The notes: a model not told the origin generated them from the sequence alone. A stretch of 64,000 nucleotides of DNA from Bacillota bacterium (GCA_023460795.1 JAEWPC010000049.1:1-64000); one strand, 5' to 3'; shown: positions 17,436 to 26,993, numbered from the stretch's first letter. A program made the numbers and translations.

Positions 17436-17480
17436 AAGAGACGCTCTCCCGGCCGATTCGGGGGCGTCTCTTCGTTTTTT
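17436..17480 (+). terminator. Intrinsic terminator after carbonic anhydrase
   Basis: AAGAGACGC (17436-17444) pairs with GCGTCTCTT (17464-17472), followed by TTTTTT at 17475-17480. Confidence 0.9.
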
Positions 17481-17593
17481 GTCGAGTAAGCGACATATGG
17501 GAGTCATCATGTCAATAACCCAAATACTGGTGACTTGCGCTTGCAAAGAGATTATACTAATAGTTACGACGCCTCAAGCAAAGGTGGAACAAG

Positions 17594-18319
17594 ATGATCG
17601 AACTATCCGTAATCGCGCCAATTTACAATGAAGAAGAGAGCCTCGGCGCTCTCTACGATGCTGTGACAGCCGCCTTACAGGGAAAGATCGAACATTACGA
17701 AATCATTCTTGTGAACGATGGAAGCGTTGACCGGAGCGGCCCGATGCTTGACGAGCTGGCACGCGAGGATGCTCGCGTCCGCGTGCTTCATTTTGCGGCG
17801 AACTGCGGTCAGACGGCTGCGGTATGGGCTGGCATGCGGTCGGCAACCGGACGGTATATCGCTTTGATCGACGCGGATCTGCAGACGGATCCGAACGATA
17901 TTTTTACGCTGATGCCCTACATGTCGGAGTATGACTTCGCCAACGGAATGCGCGTCACGCGCCGGGATACGCTCGTGAAGAAAGTATCTTCCCGTGTCGG
18001 TAACGGCGTTCGCAACTGGCTGACGGGGGATACGATCTACGATACGGGCTGCCCGATGAAGCTGTTCAAGCTGGAGGTTGCCCAGAGCTTCTATTTATTC
18101 AACGGAATGCACCGGTTCCTTCCGACGCTCGCCAAGATGAACGGGTTCAAAGTCATCGAAGTGCCCGTCAGCCATAGGGAGCGTCGTTACGGCGTGTCCA
18201 AATACGGCGTGCTCAACCGCGCGTTCGTCGGGCTGATGGACGCGATTGTCGTGCGCTGGCTCAAGAAGAGGACGATCAAGTACGAAATCACCAACCGCGA
18301 ACGAAAATCCCCAGCCTAG
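17594..18319 (+). CDS. Family 2 glycosyltransferase, polyprenyl-phosphate type
   Basis: 241 residues with a GT-A fold: SVIAPIYNEEESL at the N-terminus, LVNDGSVDRS, and the metal-binding DADLQTDP. It resembles dolichol/undecaprenyl-phosphate sugar transferases but lacks the C-terminal membrane helices of many of them. It lies 29 bp upstream of a LAB_N-domain membrane protein. Such pairs load a sugar onto a lipid carrier and may flip it. The sugar is unknown. Confidence 0.85.
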   Translation: MIELSVIAPIYNEEESLGALYDAVTAALQGKIEHYEIILVNDGSVDRSGPMLDELAREDARVRVLHFAANCGQTAAVWAGMRSATGRYIALIDADLQTDPNDIFTLMPYMSEYDFANGMRVTRRDTLVKKVSSRVGNGVRNWLTGDTIYDTGCPMKLFKLEVAQSFYLFNGMHRFLPTLAKMNGFKVIEVPVSHRERRYGVSKYGVLNRAFVGLMDAIVVRWLKKRTIKYEITNRERKSPA

Positions 18320-18348
18320 GGAATCCATCTTCGGGGAGGCCGCTATGA

Positions 18349-18675
18349 ATGTCGACATACGAGATCTTATGGGTATCGTTCGGGATGCTGGGACAGATTC
18401 TATTCTCCTTGCGATTCATCGTGCAGTGGTTGGCTAGCGAGAAGGCGCATAAGACCGTTATTCCTTATTCGTTCTGGATTCTGAGCATTGCGGGCTCCGT
18501 CATTCTGTCCGCATACGCGATCTACCGCAAAGATCCGGTGTTCATTCTCGGCCAGACGCCGAGCGTATTTATTTACGTTCGGAACATCATGCTTCAGAAG
18601 GGCGCGGAGAAGAAAGAACAGCAGGCCGGCGCCGCGGAGCAACGAGAGATGCAGGACGTGAAGGCGGAGGCTTGA
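18349..18675 (+). CDS. Lipid-A-disaccharide-synthase N-terminal-like (LAB_N) membrane protein
   Basis: 108 residues with three transmembrane segments and the LAB_N pattern (GQILFSLRFIVQWLASEKAHKTVIP, SFWILSIAGSVILSAYAIYRKDPVFILGQ). The ATG at 18349 has GGGGAGG 9 bp ahead. The charged tail (~85-108) is cytoplasmic. The domain occurs with polyprenyl-phosphate glycosyltransferases in bacteria that have no lipid A, so it probably works with the preceding gene in lipid-linked sugar handling. Confidence 0.8.
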   Translation: MSTYEILWVSFGMLGQILFSLRFIVQWLASEKAHKTVIPYSFWILSIAGSVILSAYAIYRKDPVFILGQTPSVFIYVRNIMLQKGAEKKEQQAGAAEQREMQDVKAEA

Positions 18676-18748
18676 TCGCGCGCTTTGAATTTGTTCTTGC
18701 AATGTGGGACAATGAGACGTGACGATCGTGCTGAAAAGAGGACTACGA

Positions 18749-19813
18749 ATGAGTAAAGCTTCAATATACGGACTTACGCTAGTTAAGCTAACGGAATGGC
18801 TGGCGGAGCATGGACATAAGAAGTCGCGGGCTTTGCAGGTATGGGATTGGCTGTATCGCAAGCGCGCGCAGCAATTCTCCGAGATGACGGACGTCAATTC
18901 GGATTGCCTGCGCATATTGGAAGAGCATTATGCGATCCGGACGATGGAGGAGCATCTGAAGCAGCAGTCCGTGGATGGAACGGTTAAATTCCTGTTCCGT
19001 CTGAAGGACGGCAACCTTATCGAGACGGTATTGATGAGACATAAATTCGGGCTGTCCGTCTGCGTGACGACGCAGGTCGGGTGCAATATCGGCTGCAGCT
19101 TCTGCGCGAGCGGCTTGATGAAGAAGGACCGCGATCTGTCGGCGGGAGAGATCGTCGAGCAGATCGTGAAGGCGCAGCAATTCCTCGATCAAGCGGGGCG
19201 CGAAGAGAAAGTAAGCCATATCGTCGTGATGGGCATCGGCGAGCCGTTCGATAACTTCGACAACCTGCTCGATTTCCTCGAGGTCGTGAAGGATCATAAA
19301 GGACTCGCGATCGGGGCAAGACATATAACGGTATCTACAAGCGGCTTGGCGAACAAAATCATCGAGTTCGCGGACGTAGATCCGGGCGTGAATCTCGCGA
19401 TTTCGCTGCACGCGCCTAACGACGAGCTGCGGACGCGGATCATGAAGATCAACCGCGCGATCCCGATCGCGAAGCTGATGGATGCGATTCATTACTATCT
19501 GGAGAAGACGCGGCGGAGAATTACGATCGAGTATATTCTGCTGAAGGGCGTTAACGATCAAGTCGAGCACGCGCTGGAGCTGGCCGAGCTCGTAGGCGGC
19601 ATCCGGAAGCTCGCTAACGTGAACCTGATCCCGTATAATCCGGTGGATGAGCATAGTCAATATCAGCGGAGCAGCAACGATGAGATCGTTGCGTTCTACG
19701 ACGCGCTGAAGAAGCAGGGCATCAGCTGCAGCGTTCGTCTCGAGCATGGCGTGGATATCGACGCGGCGTGCGGACAACTGCGGAGCAAACAGCTTAAAGA
19801 GAACGTCGGGTAA
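18749..19813 (+). CDS. rlmN: Radical SAM rRNA/tRNA adenine C2-methyltransferase, RlmN family
   Basis: 354 residues with the radical-SAM cluster motif CNIGCSFC (Cys112, 116, 119), MGIGEPFDNF, and the conserved C-terminal Cys341 (DAACGQL) that carries the methyl group in this family. It methylates C2 of A2503 in 23S rRNA, and in some bacteria also A37 of tRNAs. I chose the ATG at 18749 (AGAGGA upstream) over an upstream GTG. It resembles Bacillus YloN rather than the resistance enzyme Cfr. It is followed after 19 bp by greA. Confidence 0.88.
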   Translation: MSKASIYGLTLVKLTEWLAEHGHKKSRALQVWDWLYRKRAQQFSEMTDVNSDCLRILEEHYAIRTMEEHLKQQSVDGTVKFLFRLKDGNLIETVLMRHKFGLSVCVTTQVGCNIGCSFCASGLMKKDRDLSAGEIVEQIVKAQQFLDQAGREEKVSHIVVMGIGEPFDNFDNLLDFLEVVKDHKGLAIGARHITVSTSGLANKIIEFADVDPGVNLAISLHAPNDELRTRIMKINRAIPIAKLMDAIHYYLEKTRRRITIEYILLKGVNDQVEHALELAELVGGIRKLANVNLIPYNPVDEHSQYQRSSNDEIVAFYDALKKQGISCSVRLEHGVDIDAACGQLRSKQLKENVG

Positions 19814-19832
19814 CCGGTAGGGGGCGAATCAG

Positions 19833-20312
19833 TTGGCGAACGAAGAGGAAATTATCTTGACCAAGGAAGGCCTGGCTAAGCTAGAGGCCGAACTGGACGA
19901 GCTTAGATACGTTAAGCGGGCCGAAGTGGCTGCTCGAATCAAGCTGGCGATCAGCTACGGGGACTTGAAGGAGAACAGCGAGTACCATGCCGCGAAGAAC
20001 GATCAGGCGTTCATGGAAGGACGCATTCTGACGATTCAACGGATGCTCAAGAAGGCTCGCGTAGCGGATAGCACGGACCTATCGTCGGTGAACGTCGGAG
20101 CGGTTGCCGTGCTGCTCGACAAGGAAATGAACGAGAAGATCAGTTATCGGATCGTCAGTCCTTCGGAGGCGGATGTCCTCGACGGCAAAGTCTCCTACGA
20201 GAGCCCGCTCGGCAAGTCGCTCCTCGGCAAGAAGGTCGGCGATCTCGTGGTCGTCGCCGCACCCGTGGGAGAGATCGAGTACGAGTTGTTGGAGATTAAG
20301 GCGAGCGAGTAG
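19833..20312 (+). CDS. greA: Transcription elongation factor GreA
   Basis: 159 residues: an N-terminal coiled coil with the acidic tip (SYGDLKENSEYHAAKNDQ) that reaches the RNA polymerase active site, and a C-terminal FKBP-like domain. It rescues backtracked polymerase by stimulating transcript cleavage. The TTG start at 19833 follows AGGGGGC. It is probably co-transcribed with the rlmN-family gene. Confidence 0.93.
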   Translation: MANEEEIILTKEGLAKLEAELDELRYVKRAEVAARIKLAISYGDLKENSEYHAAKNDQAFMEGRILTIQRMLKKARVADSTDLSSVNVGAVAVLLDKEMNEKISYRIVSPSEADVLDGKVSYESPLGKSLLGKKVGDLVVVAAPVGEIEYELLEIKASE

Positions 20313-20332
20313 AGGTTGGACATGCAAGATCG

Positions 20333-20371
20333 GTTGGATCGGAGCTTAGCAGCTCGGTCCAACTTTTTTTT
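20333..20371 (+). terminator. Intrinsic terminator after greA
   Basis: GTTGGATCGGAGC (20333-20345) pairs with GCTCGGTCCAAC (20352-20363), followed by eight Ts. Confidence 0.92.
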
Positions 20372-20519
20372 GATCCAGTCGAAGGGAAGCGCCGAGGGAC
20401 TTGACTGGAAATTTATAAACATAATCTAAAGCGAATGTTAATCTTAACCGATGTATATGGTGAGGCGAGGGAAATTTGCCCAATTCGTATCACGTTATAG
20501 ATGGCGGGAGATGTCCTAC

Positions 20520-21446
20520 ATGAAGATCGATTTAACCTATCAAGGTGCTTTTGCTGCCAGAAGCAAGGGTAATTACGAAGCTTACCTGTCGGACAACAAG
20601 GATCGAATGGCAGGTAGAGAGCTTGAAGTGATGAGAGAAGGAGAAGTCGTAAGATTGACCTTTTCCGATGATTTGATCGACCTTAAGAACGAGGCGGACA
20701 AGCTCTTCTCCAATGATGAGAATGTGCGGAACGCAGATCCGAACGATATATTTTCGTTCAGGCCGAGAGATCAATGGATGGTGTTCAGCCAATATTTGCA
20801 TGATAACGAAGTTTTTGATTCGCTGAGCAACGATCAAATGAGCGAAATGGAATCCGTATTGCAGCGCATTACGGATGGCTTGGATAGCCTGACGCAATCA
20901 GGGGTCGATTACTACGGAGGAACCAAGACGCAATTGGATTCCTATGAAGCCCGGCTGGAATTGGCTTCCTCGACCGCAGCTTTATCTTATTTTAGCGATA
21001 AGTATCTGTCAGGGGCTACGAAAGAGGGCTTTGAACGGCTAACGGCGCAATACGTGGAACACAACACCAAGAAGGTAGACCAATATTTATCGATCGAAGA
21101 AAAATTTTATGCCGCGCGCGCTAGGCTTCCGCTTGCTCACAACGGATTAAACGCGGAGTCTGCCAGTCATTTAGCGATGACGAACAAACTCGGAAAGACC
21201 TCTTTTTCAGAAGAAGAGTTAGAGAAGGTATCTCAAGCGTATAGCGAAGCGTTTGAAAAATTGAAAAGCAAAAACGATATACCCGATAGATTACAGACGG
21301 TCCGCAATCAATTGTTGGAGTTCGCGACGAAAGGGATTCCTCAACAAGACAAAGATTATGACAAAGCAAAGGGTTTCGTGAACGAAAGGGTAGAGGATAC
21401 GTTTCGGCGTTTGGCGGAATATTGGGGAAACTTGCTGGAGGTTTAG
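20520..21446 (+). CDS. Hypothetical helical protein
   Basis: 308 residues, not recognised. There is no signal peptide or membrane segment. It is rich in charged residues and predicted to be mostly helical, with many Asp/Glu-Lys stretches such as KVDQYLSIEEKFYAARARL and FSEEELEKVSQAYSEAFEKLK. I chose the ATG at 20520 with GCGGGAG 9 bp upstream; longer in-frame starts at 20451 and 20511 have poorer sites. It is a single gene between terminators. Its base composition is a little more AT-rich than its neighbours. Confidence 0.6.
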   Translation: MKIDLTYQGAFAARSKGNYEAYLSDNKDRMAGRELEVMREGEVVRLTFSDDLIDLKNEADKLFSNDENVRNADPNDIFSFRPRDQWMVFSQYLHDNEVFDSLSNDQMSEMESVLQRITDGLDSLTQSGVDYYGGTKTQLDSYEARLELASSTAALSYFSDKYLSGATKEGFERLTAQYVEHNTKKVDQYLSIEEKFYAARARLPLAHNGLNAESASHLAMTNKLGKTSFSEEELEKVSQAYSEAFEKLKSKNDIPDRLQTVRNQLLEFATKGIPQQDKDYDKAKGFVNERVEDTFRRLAEYWGNLLEV

Positions 21447-21462
21447 GCGCGAAAGTCGAGTA

Positions 21463-21544
21463 AATAACAACAATCGTCAGTTATGAAGAGGGAAATTGCC
21501 GGGTAGCCGGTTTCCGCTCCGAATAACCGTGGATTGTTGTTATT
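21463..21544. repeat. Two-site dyad element acting as a bidirectional terminator
   Basis: Two 23-bp sites of the form AATAAC-N11-GTTAT(T/G) lie at 21463-21485 and 21522-21544, 59 bp apart and in opposite orientation. Their outer 13 bp (AATAACAACAATC and its complement) form the stem of an 82-bp hairpin, followed by TTTTTT on the plus strand. It separates the convergent genes at 20520 and 21558. The sites belong to the same family as those at 34.7 kb, whose central pair is 60 bp apart. Confidence 0.75.
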
Positions 21545-21557
21545 TTTTCTATAGGCG

Positions 21558-22496
21558 CTATTCGCACAGCAGAACGTGTCGCTCGAACGTTCCTTTGCTC
21601 CAGACGCAGCGATCGGCGATCGTGAAGCCGAGGCCGGCGAGCAGCTCGTCGATCGGAGCGATCGAGAGGACGACGACGCGGTCGGCGATGCGCCGGGCAT
21701 GGTGTAGAATGTCGCGCTGCGACTCCGGCGTAATCTTCGTGACGTGATTGTACGGCAGGTCGACGATCGCGCTGTCGTAATGCTCTGTCACGCCGGCGAT
21801 ATCGCCTAGGGCAACTTCGCAGGCGTAACCGAAGTAAGCGACGTTGGCCCTGGCGCCGGTCGTCACGAGCGGATTGATGTCCCGGCCGACGATAGGGACG
21901 CCGATCGACAGCGCCTCGATCAGCGTCGTCCCGATGCCGCAGCAGGGGTCGATGACTGAGCGAGCGGACGGATCTTCGTCCGGAGCGGCGATGTTGACCA
22001 CGGCTCGGGCTAGGCGTGTGGGCAGGGCGATCGAGTATTGGCTTGGCCGCTGCATATGATCGAGCCAGCGCGCCGCGTTGCGGGCGTAAACGCCGAAAAA
22101 CCATCGTCCCCCGTAAGGAACGATGGCATAGATCACGTCCGGCTGGCGAACGCTGGCGAGCCCGCGCATGCGTCTAGCGATCGTACGCTCGATGTCACGC
22201 TGCTCGTCGTATTCGATTTTATCGTCCGGGGCAAGGTCGTTTCTCTTCAAGTAACGGATCAGGAACGCGCGTCCTCCTAGATCCAACCGGCTCGCTTGCT
22301 CCGCGATCTCGGACACGCTGCCCCCTTCGATGACGATCTCGACGCGTTCCTTGACGAACGGGCTTCGGCTTACGTCGATATCCCTCTCGCTCAGAAGAAT
22401 GCCCGCGGACGTATCCTCTCCGAACATTGCCCGCATCTCCATCCGGAGCAGCGCTTGCTCGCCCTCTTGGGCGTTAAAGGTATAGAGGAAGCCCAT
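21558..22496 (-). CDS. TRM11-like SAM-dependent RNA methyltransferase
   Basis: 312 residues. The C-terminal Rossmann domain has SAM motif I (VIDPCCGIGTTLIEAL) and motif IV DLPYNH, the (D/N)PPY-type catalytic motif of N2-guanine methyltransferases of the TRM11/THUMP group. The N-terminal ~150 residues may provide RNA binding, but I do not see a clear THUMP signature. The gene is 7 bp downstream of thrC on the same strand. The RNA target is unknown. Confidence 0.75.
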   Translation of the reverse strand: MGFLYTFNAQEGEQALLRMEMRAMFGEDTSAGILLSERDIDVSRSPFVKERVEIVIEGGSVSEIAEQASRLDLGGRAFLIRYLKRNDLAPDDKIEYDEQRDIERTIARRMRGLASVRQPDVIYAIVPYGGRWFFGVYARNAARWLDHMQRPSQYSIALPTRLARAVVNIAAPDEDPSARSVIDPCCGIGTTLIEALSIGVPIVGRDINPLVTTGARANVAYFGYACEVALGDIAGVTEHYDSAIVDLPYNHVTKITPESQRDILHHARRIADRVVVLSIAPIDELLAGLGFTIADRCVWSKGTFERHVLLCE

Positions 22497-22503
22497 GAGC
22501 GGC

Positions 22504-23898
22504 TTAAGCCTCGTAGAATTTCACGACTTGAGCGGCGATCGCTTCGTTCGTGCCATCGACGATCGTCTGGTGCTGCGGCTTATCGAACAGCGCCTCGATC
22601 TGAGCCGGGAACGTCTGCTCGATGCCGACGAGCTGGATCGATTCGTTGAACTTGGCCGGGTGCGCCGTGGACAACGCCACGGTGACTTCGCCGGCTTCGG
22701 CGAGCTTGTCGGCAGCGGCTACTCCGCATGCGGTATGCGGATCGAGCAGGTAGCCGGTGTCGTCGTAATACGTTCCGATCGTCGCCAAGCATTCGTCGTT
22801 CTGTACGCCGTAAGCGCCGAAGTCGGCCTGGACTTGCTTCAGCTTATCCGCCGGGATGACGATGCGGCCGTTCTTCTTGAATTCGCCCATGAGTCCGGAT
22901 ACTGCCGTCGCATCCTCGCCGTACAGGTAATACAAGTAACGCTCGAAGTTGCTGGCGACTTGGATATCCATCGACGGGCTATAAGTGCCGCGGAACGCGC
23001 CCGGTTCATAGACGCCTTCCTTCACGAACCGCTCGAGAATGTTGTTCTCGTTCGTCGCCAGGATGAGCTTGCCTACCGGCAGTCCCATGCGTTTAGCCAA
23101 GTAACCCGCGAAGATATCCCCGAAGTTGCCCGTCGGAACGCTGAAATTAATCGTGCCTTGGACGCCTTGGCGAGCAAGCTTGAAGTAGGCGTAGAAGTAG
23201 TAGACGGTCTGCGCGAGGATACGGGCGATATTGATCGAATTGATCGCGCGAAGATGGTACTTATGCTTAAAGGAAACGTCGGCGAACAGTTCCTTGATGA
23301 TGCGTTGGCAATCGTCGAACGTGCCGTGCACGGACAGGTTCAGCACGTTGGCGTCGTTCACGGTCGTCATTTGCAGCTCTTGCACCTTGCTTACCTTCTG
23401 ATGCGGATGCAGGATGCAGATGCGGATGCCTTCTTTGCCGCGCACGCCTTCGATCGCCGATGCCCCGGTGTCTCCGGACGTTGCTCCGAGGATGTGGATG
23501 ATCGAGTTGTTTTTGCGGGAGACGTAGGAATACAGGTTGCCGAGAAACTGAAGCGCGACGTCCTTGAACGCGAAAGTCGGACCGTGGAACAGCTCGAGCA
23601 CGTGCAGCCGGTCGTTAATGCGGCGAACGGGCGTAACCTCGGGGTTGCGGAAGGTACCGTAGCTGTCGTCTACGAGCTTCTTCAGCTCGGCGCGCGGAAT
23701 TTCGTCTTCGATATATAGGGAGAAAATCTCGAGCGCGAGCTCCTGATAGGAGAGCGATTCCCAAGCTTTGAGCCGATCCGCCGACAGAGCGGGAATTTGT
23801 CTAGGTACGAGCAAGCCGCCGTCGTCCGCGAGGCCCATCAGGATGGCGTCGATGAAACCGACGGGAGCGATTGTGCCGCGTGTGCTAATGTATTCCAT
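22504..23898 (-). CDS. thrC: Threonine synthase
   Basis: 464 residues, the long (Escherichia coli/yeast-like) type of threonine synthase. The PLP lysine is Lys112 in FHGPTFAFKDVALQFLG, and the phosphate-binding and substrate segments GATSGDTGASAIEG and SVPTGNFGDIFAGYLAKRMG are present. It converts O-phosphohomoserine to threonine. I chose the ATG at 23898 with AAGGGGA just upstream over a longer start at 23943. It is followed by the methyltransferase gene. Confidence 0.93.
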   Translation of the reverse strand: MEYISTRGTIAPVGFIDAILMGLADDGGLLVPRQIPALSADRLKAWESLSYQELALEIFSLYIEDEIPRAELKKLVDDSYGTFRNPEVTPVRRINDRLHVLELFHGPTFAFKDVALQFLGNLYSYVSRKNNSIIHILGATSGDTGASAIEGVRGKEGIRICILHPHQKVSKVQELQMTTVNDANVLNLSVHGTFDDCQRIIKELFADVSFKHKYHLRAINSINIARILAQTVYYFYAYFKLARQGVQGTINFSVPTGNFGDIFAGYLAKRMGLPVGKLILATNENNILERFVKEGVYEPGAFRGTYSPSMDIQVASNFERYLYYLYGEDATAVSGLMGEFKKNGRIVIPADKLKQVQADFGAYGVQNDECLATIGTYYDDTGYLLDPHTACGVAAADKLAEAGEVTVALSTAHPAKFNESIQLVGIEQTFPAQIEALFDKPQHQTIVDGTNEAIAAQVVKFYEA

Positions 23899-24104
23899 GC
23901 TATCCCCTTGTTCGTTCGTAAGTTTTATCCAAGATTGTATCATAGACGGATTATCTTGTGAATTTACTGAATTTTAGACGTTGACGAAAGACGCCGAAAG
24001 CCCTTACACTTGTAGTAATTTTAATCGTTTTGCGCTTTACAAGGACAACGCATTGCAACTGCACCGCCAACTTGAAAGATACAACGAGAAGGGGAATCAC
24101 TACC

Positions 24105-25145
24105 ATGAAGAAAAAGTTGCTTACCACGCTAGTTCTGTCCACCGCAGCGCTGCTTGCAATCGCCGGTTGCGGCAGCAAAGAGAACAACTCTAGCGCAGGC
24201 GCATCGCCGTCCGAATCCGCGGCGGCAACGAAAAACTACAAAATCGCGATCTCCCAGATCGTCGAGCATCCGTCGCTTGATGCGACGCGCGACGGCTTCC
24301 TGGCCGCGCTTAAAGATGCAGGCATCGTAGAGGGCGAGAACCTGAAAGTAGACCTCAACATCGCGCAAGGCGATTCGGCGAACAACCTCTCCATCGCGCA
24401 GAAGATCGCAGCCGACAAGAATGATCTGGTACTCGGAATCGCAACGCCATCCGCTCTCGCTATCGCGCAGAACGTGAAGGAGACTCCGGTATTGTTCGCG
24501 GCCGTAACGGATCCGCTCGCGGCGAAGATCGTAACGGATATGGACAAGCCGGGCGGCAATATCTCCGGGGCGTCCGACACGAACCCTGAAGCGATTACGC
24601 AATTGATGGACTTCATCGCCGGCAACTTCCCGAACGTGAAGACGGTCGGCGTCGTCATCAACGAAGGCGAACCGAACGCCGTCGTCATGACGAAGAAAGC
24701 CGAAGAAGCGCTCTCCGCGCACGGCATCAAGCTCGTTAAAGCAGCCGCAGCGAATAGCTCCGAAGTGAAGCAAGCCGCGGAATCGCTCGTCGGACGCGCG
24801 GACGCGATCTACATCACGCTCGACAACACGGTTGTCAGCGCGGTAGACTCGATTATCCAAGTGGCGAACGACAACAAGATTCCGTTCTTCTCGAGCGATA
24901 GAGACACGGTTGAGAAAGGCGCGTTCGCAACGGTCGGCTTTAAGTATTATGACCACGGCTACCAAGTCGGACAAATGGCCGTCGAAATCCTCAAGGACGG
25001 CAAGAAGCCTGCCGATATGGCGGTAACGGTGCCGAACAAGCTGGACTTCATCCTGAACCTGAAGGCAGCGGCTGCGCAAGGCATTACCGTAACCGACGCG
25101 ATGAAGGATAAAGTTCAGGATAAAGACAACAATATTATCCAGTAA
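24105..25145 (+). CDS. ABC transporter substrate-binding lipoprotein (TrpX-like)
   Basis: 346 residues with a lipoprotein signal peptide ending in the lipobox LAIAGC (Cys at ~22), a Ser/Ala-rich linker, then a type I periplasmic-binding fold (YKIAISQIVEHPSLDATRDGFLAALKDAG; TVGVVINEGEPNA). It matches the family that includes the tryptophan/tyrosine-binding TrpX. It is the first gene of a three-gene importer with the permease and ATPase that follow. The ligand is probably an aromatic amino acid or related compound but is not proven. A possible promoter TTGACG (23981-23986) lies upstream. Confidence 0.88.
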   Translation: MKKKLLTTLVLSTAALLAIAGCGSKENNSSAGASPSESAAATKNYKIAISQIVEHPSLDATRDGFLAALKDAGIVEGENLKVDLNIAQGDSANNLSIAQKIAADKNDLVLGIATPSALAIAQNVKETPVLFAAVTDPLAAKIVTDMDKPGGNISGASDTNPEAITQLMDFIAGNFPNVKTVGVVINEGEPNAVVMTKKAEEALSAHGIKLVKAAAANSSEVKQAAESLVGRADAIYITLDNTVVSAVDSIIQVANDNKIPFFSSDRDTVEKGAFATVGFKYYDHGYQVGQMAVEILKDGKKPADMAVTVPNKLDFILNLKAAAAQGITVTDAMKDKVQDKDNNIIQ

Positions 25146-25220
25146 TCGAATTCAGTAATTGCAAGTGGGGTGGGCGGCTCCTGTCGCCTGCTCCATTTTG
25201 TCTACATAGGGGGCACATCC

Positions 25221-26147
25221 ATGCTAGCATCCATTTACGGCGCGATCGTGCTAGGCCTTCTGTACGCGCTAATGGCGCTTGGGGTATACATCACGTTCCG
25301 CATTCTCGATTTCCCCGATTTGACCGTGGACGGCAGTTTCGTCACTGGAGGCGGCATCTGCGCCACGTTGATCTCGAACGGCTATAATCCTTATCTTGCG
25401 ACGTTGGCAGGCTTCGCGGGCGGCGTTCTTGCAGGTGTCTGCACAGGTTTGCTTCATACGAAAGGTAAGATCAACGGCTTGCTCGCGGGTATTCTGATGA
25501 TGATCGCGCTCTACTCGATTAACATCAGGGTCATGGGCACTCCGAACGTCTCGCTCTTGCACATCGATACGGTCGTATCTCCTCTGCTGGACGAGAAAAT
25601 AGGCATATATATCGCTGTCGTAGGCGTTGCGGTGCTGCTGATCAAAACGCTGCTCGATTTGTTCCTGCACACGGACCTCGGTCTGGCGCTGCGCGCGACC
25701 GGCGACAACGACCGGATGATCCGCAGCTTCGGCGCGAACACGGACCGGACGAAAATACTAGGAATCGGGCTATCGAACGGCCTTGTCGCCTTGTCCGGCG
25801 CTCTGCTCGCGCAGCACGGCGGATACACGGACGTGAACATGGGCGTCGGCATGATCGTTATCGGTCTAGCCTCCGTCATTATCGGCGAAGCGATCTTCGG
25901 CATGCGCCGCGTATGGATCGCGACGCTGGCTGTCGTCGTCGGTTCTATCGTCTATCGGATCGTTTATGCGCTAGCGCTTCGAATCGAATGGTTCGATTCC
26001 TCCGACTTGAAGCTCATTACCGCGGTGCTCGTCATTATCGCGCTAGTCATTCCGCAAGTTCGTCGCGCGATGAAGCAGAAGAGCGTCGCGCGCAGGCGGA
26101 CGCTGGAACTGCTCGGGCAGTCGACGAGCAAAGGGGGCAGAGCATAA
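25221..26147 (+). CDS. ABC transporter permease (TrpY-like)
   Basis: 308 residues with about eight transmembrane helices, of the branched-chain-amino-acid/ribose-type permease fold (ITFRILDFPDLTVDGSFVTGG; LGLALRATGDNDRMIRSFG with the EAA-like loop). The ATG at 25221 follows AGGGGG. It lies 75 bp after the binding protein and 1 bp before the ATPase gene, and it forms the channel of the importer. Confidence 0.88.
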   Translation: MLASIYGAIVLGLLYALMALGVYITFRILDFPDLTVDGSFVTGGGICATLISNGYNPYLATLAGFAGGVLAGVCTGLLHTKGKINGLLAGILMMIALYSINIRVMGTPNVSLLHIDTVVSPLLDEKIGIYIAVVGVAVLLIKTLLDLFLHTDLGLALRATGDNDRMIRSFGANTDRTKILGIGLSNGLVALSGALLAQHGGYTDVNMGVGMIVIGLASVIIGEAIFGMRRVWIATLAVVVGSIVYRIVYALALRIEWFDSSDLKLITAVLVIIALVIPQVRRAMKQKSVARRRTLELLGQSTSKGGRA

Positions 26148-26148
26148 C

Positions 26149-26943
26149 ATGTTGGAACTGACGAAAGTATCCAAGTTGTTCAACCCCGGCACGCCGAACG
26201 AGAAAATCGCGCTCATGGACGCCAACCTGAAGCTGAATCCGGGAGACTTCGTTACGGTCATCGGCAGTAACGGCGCGGGCAAGTCCACGCTCATGAATAT
26301 CATTTCCGGCGTTCTGAAGCCGGATATCGGAGAAGTGCGGATTGCCGGCGAAGTGATTCACCATCATCCGGAGCACGTCCGCAGCCGCTGGATCGGCCGC
26401 GTGTTCCAGGACCCGATGGCGGGCACGGCGCCGCGCATGACGATCGAGGAAAACTTAACGATGGCGTATAAGCGCGGACAAAGACGGGGCTTCGGCTGGG
26501 GCGCGACGGCTAGACGCCGTGCGATCTTCCGCGATCAGCTGCAGCGTCTCGGCATCGGGCTCGAGAACCGGATGCACGCCAAAGTCGGCCTGCTGTCCGG
26601 AGGCGAACGTCAAGCGCTGAGCTTGCTCATGTCCACGTTCACGAAGCCGCAGATCTTGCTGCTCGACGAGCATACCGCCGCGCTCGACCCGGCTCGCGCC
26701 GAGCTCATTACGAGGCTGACGGAAGAGATCGTCCGCGACATGAAGCTGACGACGCTCATGGTCACCCACAACATGGAGCAGGCGATCCGCCTCGGCAACC
26801 GCCTCATCATGATGGACAAGGGCCGCATCATCCTCGACATCCCGCAGGAGAAGAAGGCAGGCCTGACCGTCGCTCAGTTGCTTGGCGAGTTCGAGCGAAT
26901 CAGCGGCCAGCAGCTGGCGGACGATCGGATCGTGTTGGGTTAA
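26149..26943 (+). CDS. ABC transporter ATP-binding protein (TrpZ-like)
   Basis: 264 residues with Walker A (GSNGAGKSTLMN), signature (LSGGERQALSLLM), Walker B (ILLLDEHTAALDP) and H-loop (MVTHNMEQ). Glu is followed by His in the Walker B region (DEH instead of DEP), as is usual in this subfamily. It starts 1 bp after the permease stop and ends the operon at a strong terminator. Confidence 0.9.
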   Translation: MLELTKVSKLFNPGTPNEKIALMDANLKLNPGDFVTVIGSNGAGKSTLMNIISGVLKPDIGEVRIAGEVIHHHPEHVRSRWIGRVFQDPMAGTAPRMTIEENLTMAYKRGQRRGFGWGATARRRAIFRDQLQRLGIGLENRMHAKVGLLSGGERQALSLLMSTFTKPQILLLDEHTAALDPARAELITRLTEEIVRDMKLTTLMVTHNMEQAIRLGNRLIMMDKGRIILDIPQEKKAGLTVAQLLGEFERISGQQLADDRIVLG

Positions 26944-26949
26944 TGCAGA

Positions 26950-26993
26950 AAAGCGCTATCCCCTTTGCTCAGGCGACTGGGATAGCGCTTTTT
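26950..26993 (+). terminator. Intrinsic terminator after the TrpXYZ-like operon
   Basis: AAGCGCTATCCC (26951-26962) pairs with GGGATAGCGCTT (26979-26990), followed by a T-run. Confidence 0.92.

Noticed and set aside
18749..19813. Cfr-type antibiotic-resistance methyltransferase
   Set aside because: The motifs around the active site (MGIGEPFDNF, GARHITVSTSG) follow housekeeping RlmN/YloN rather than Cfr, and the gene sits beside greA.
22495..23718. Long plus-strand ORF (407 codons) opposite thrC
   Set aside because: It mirrors the codon pattern of thrC on the other strand, has no recognisable domain and no ribosome-binding site.
23899..24104. T-box or other riboswitch before the TrpXYZ-like operon
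   Set aside because: I found no T-box sequence or aptamer-like conserved block in the 206-bp gap, only a possible promoter.
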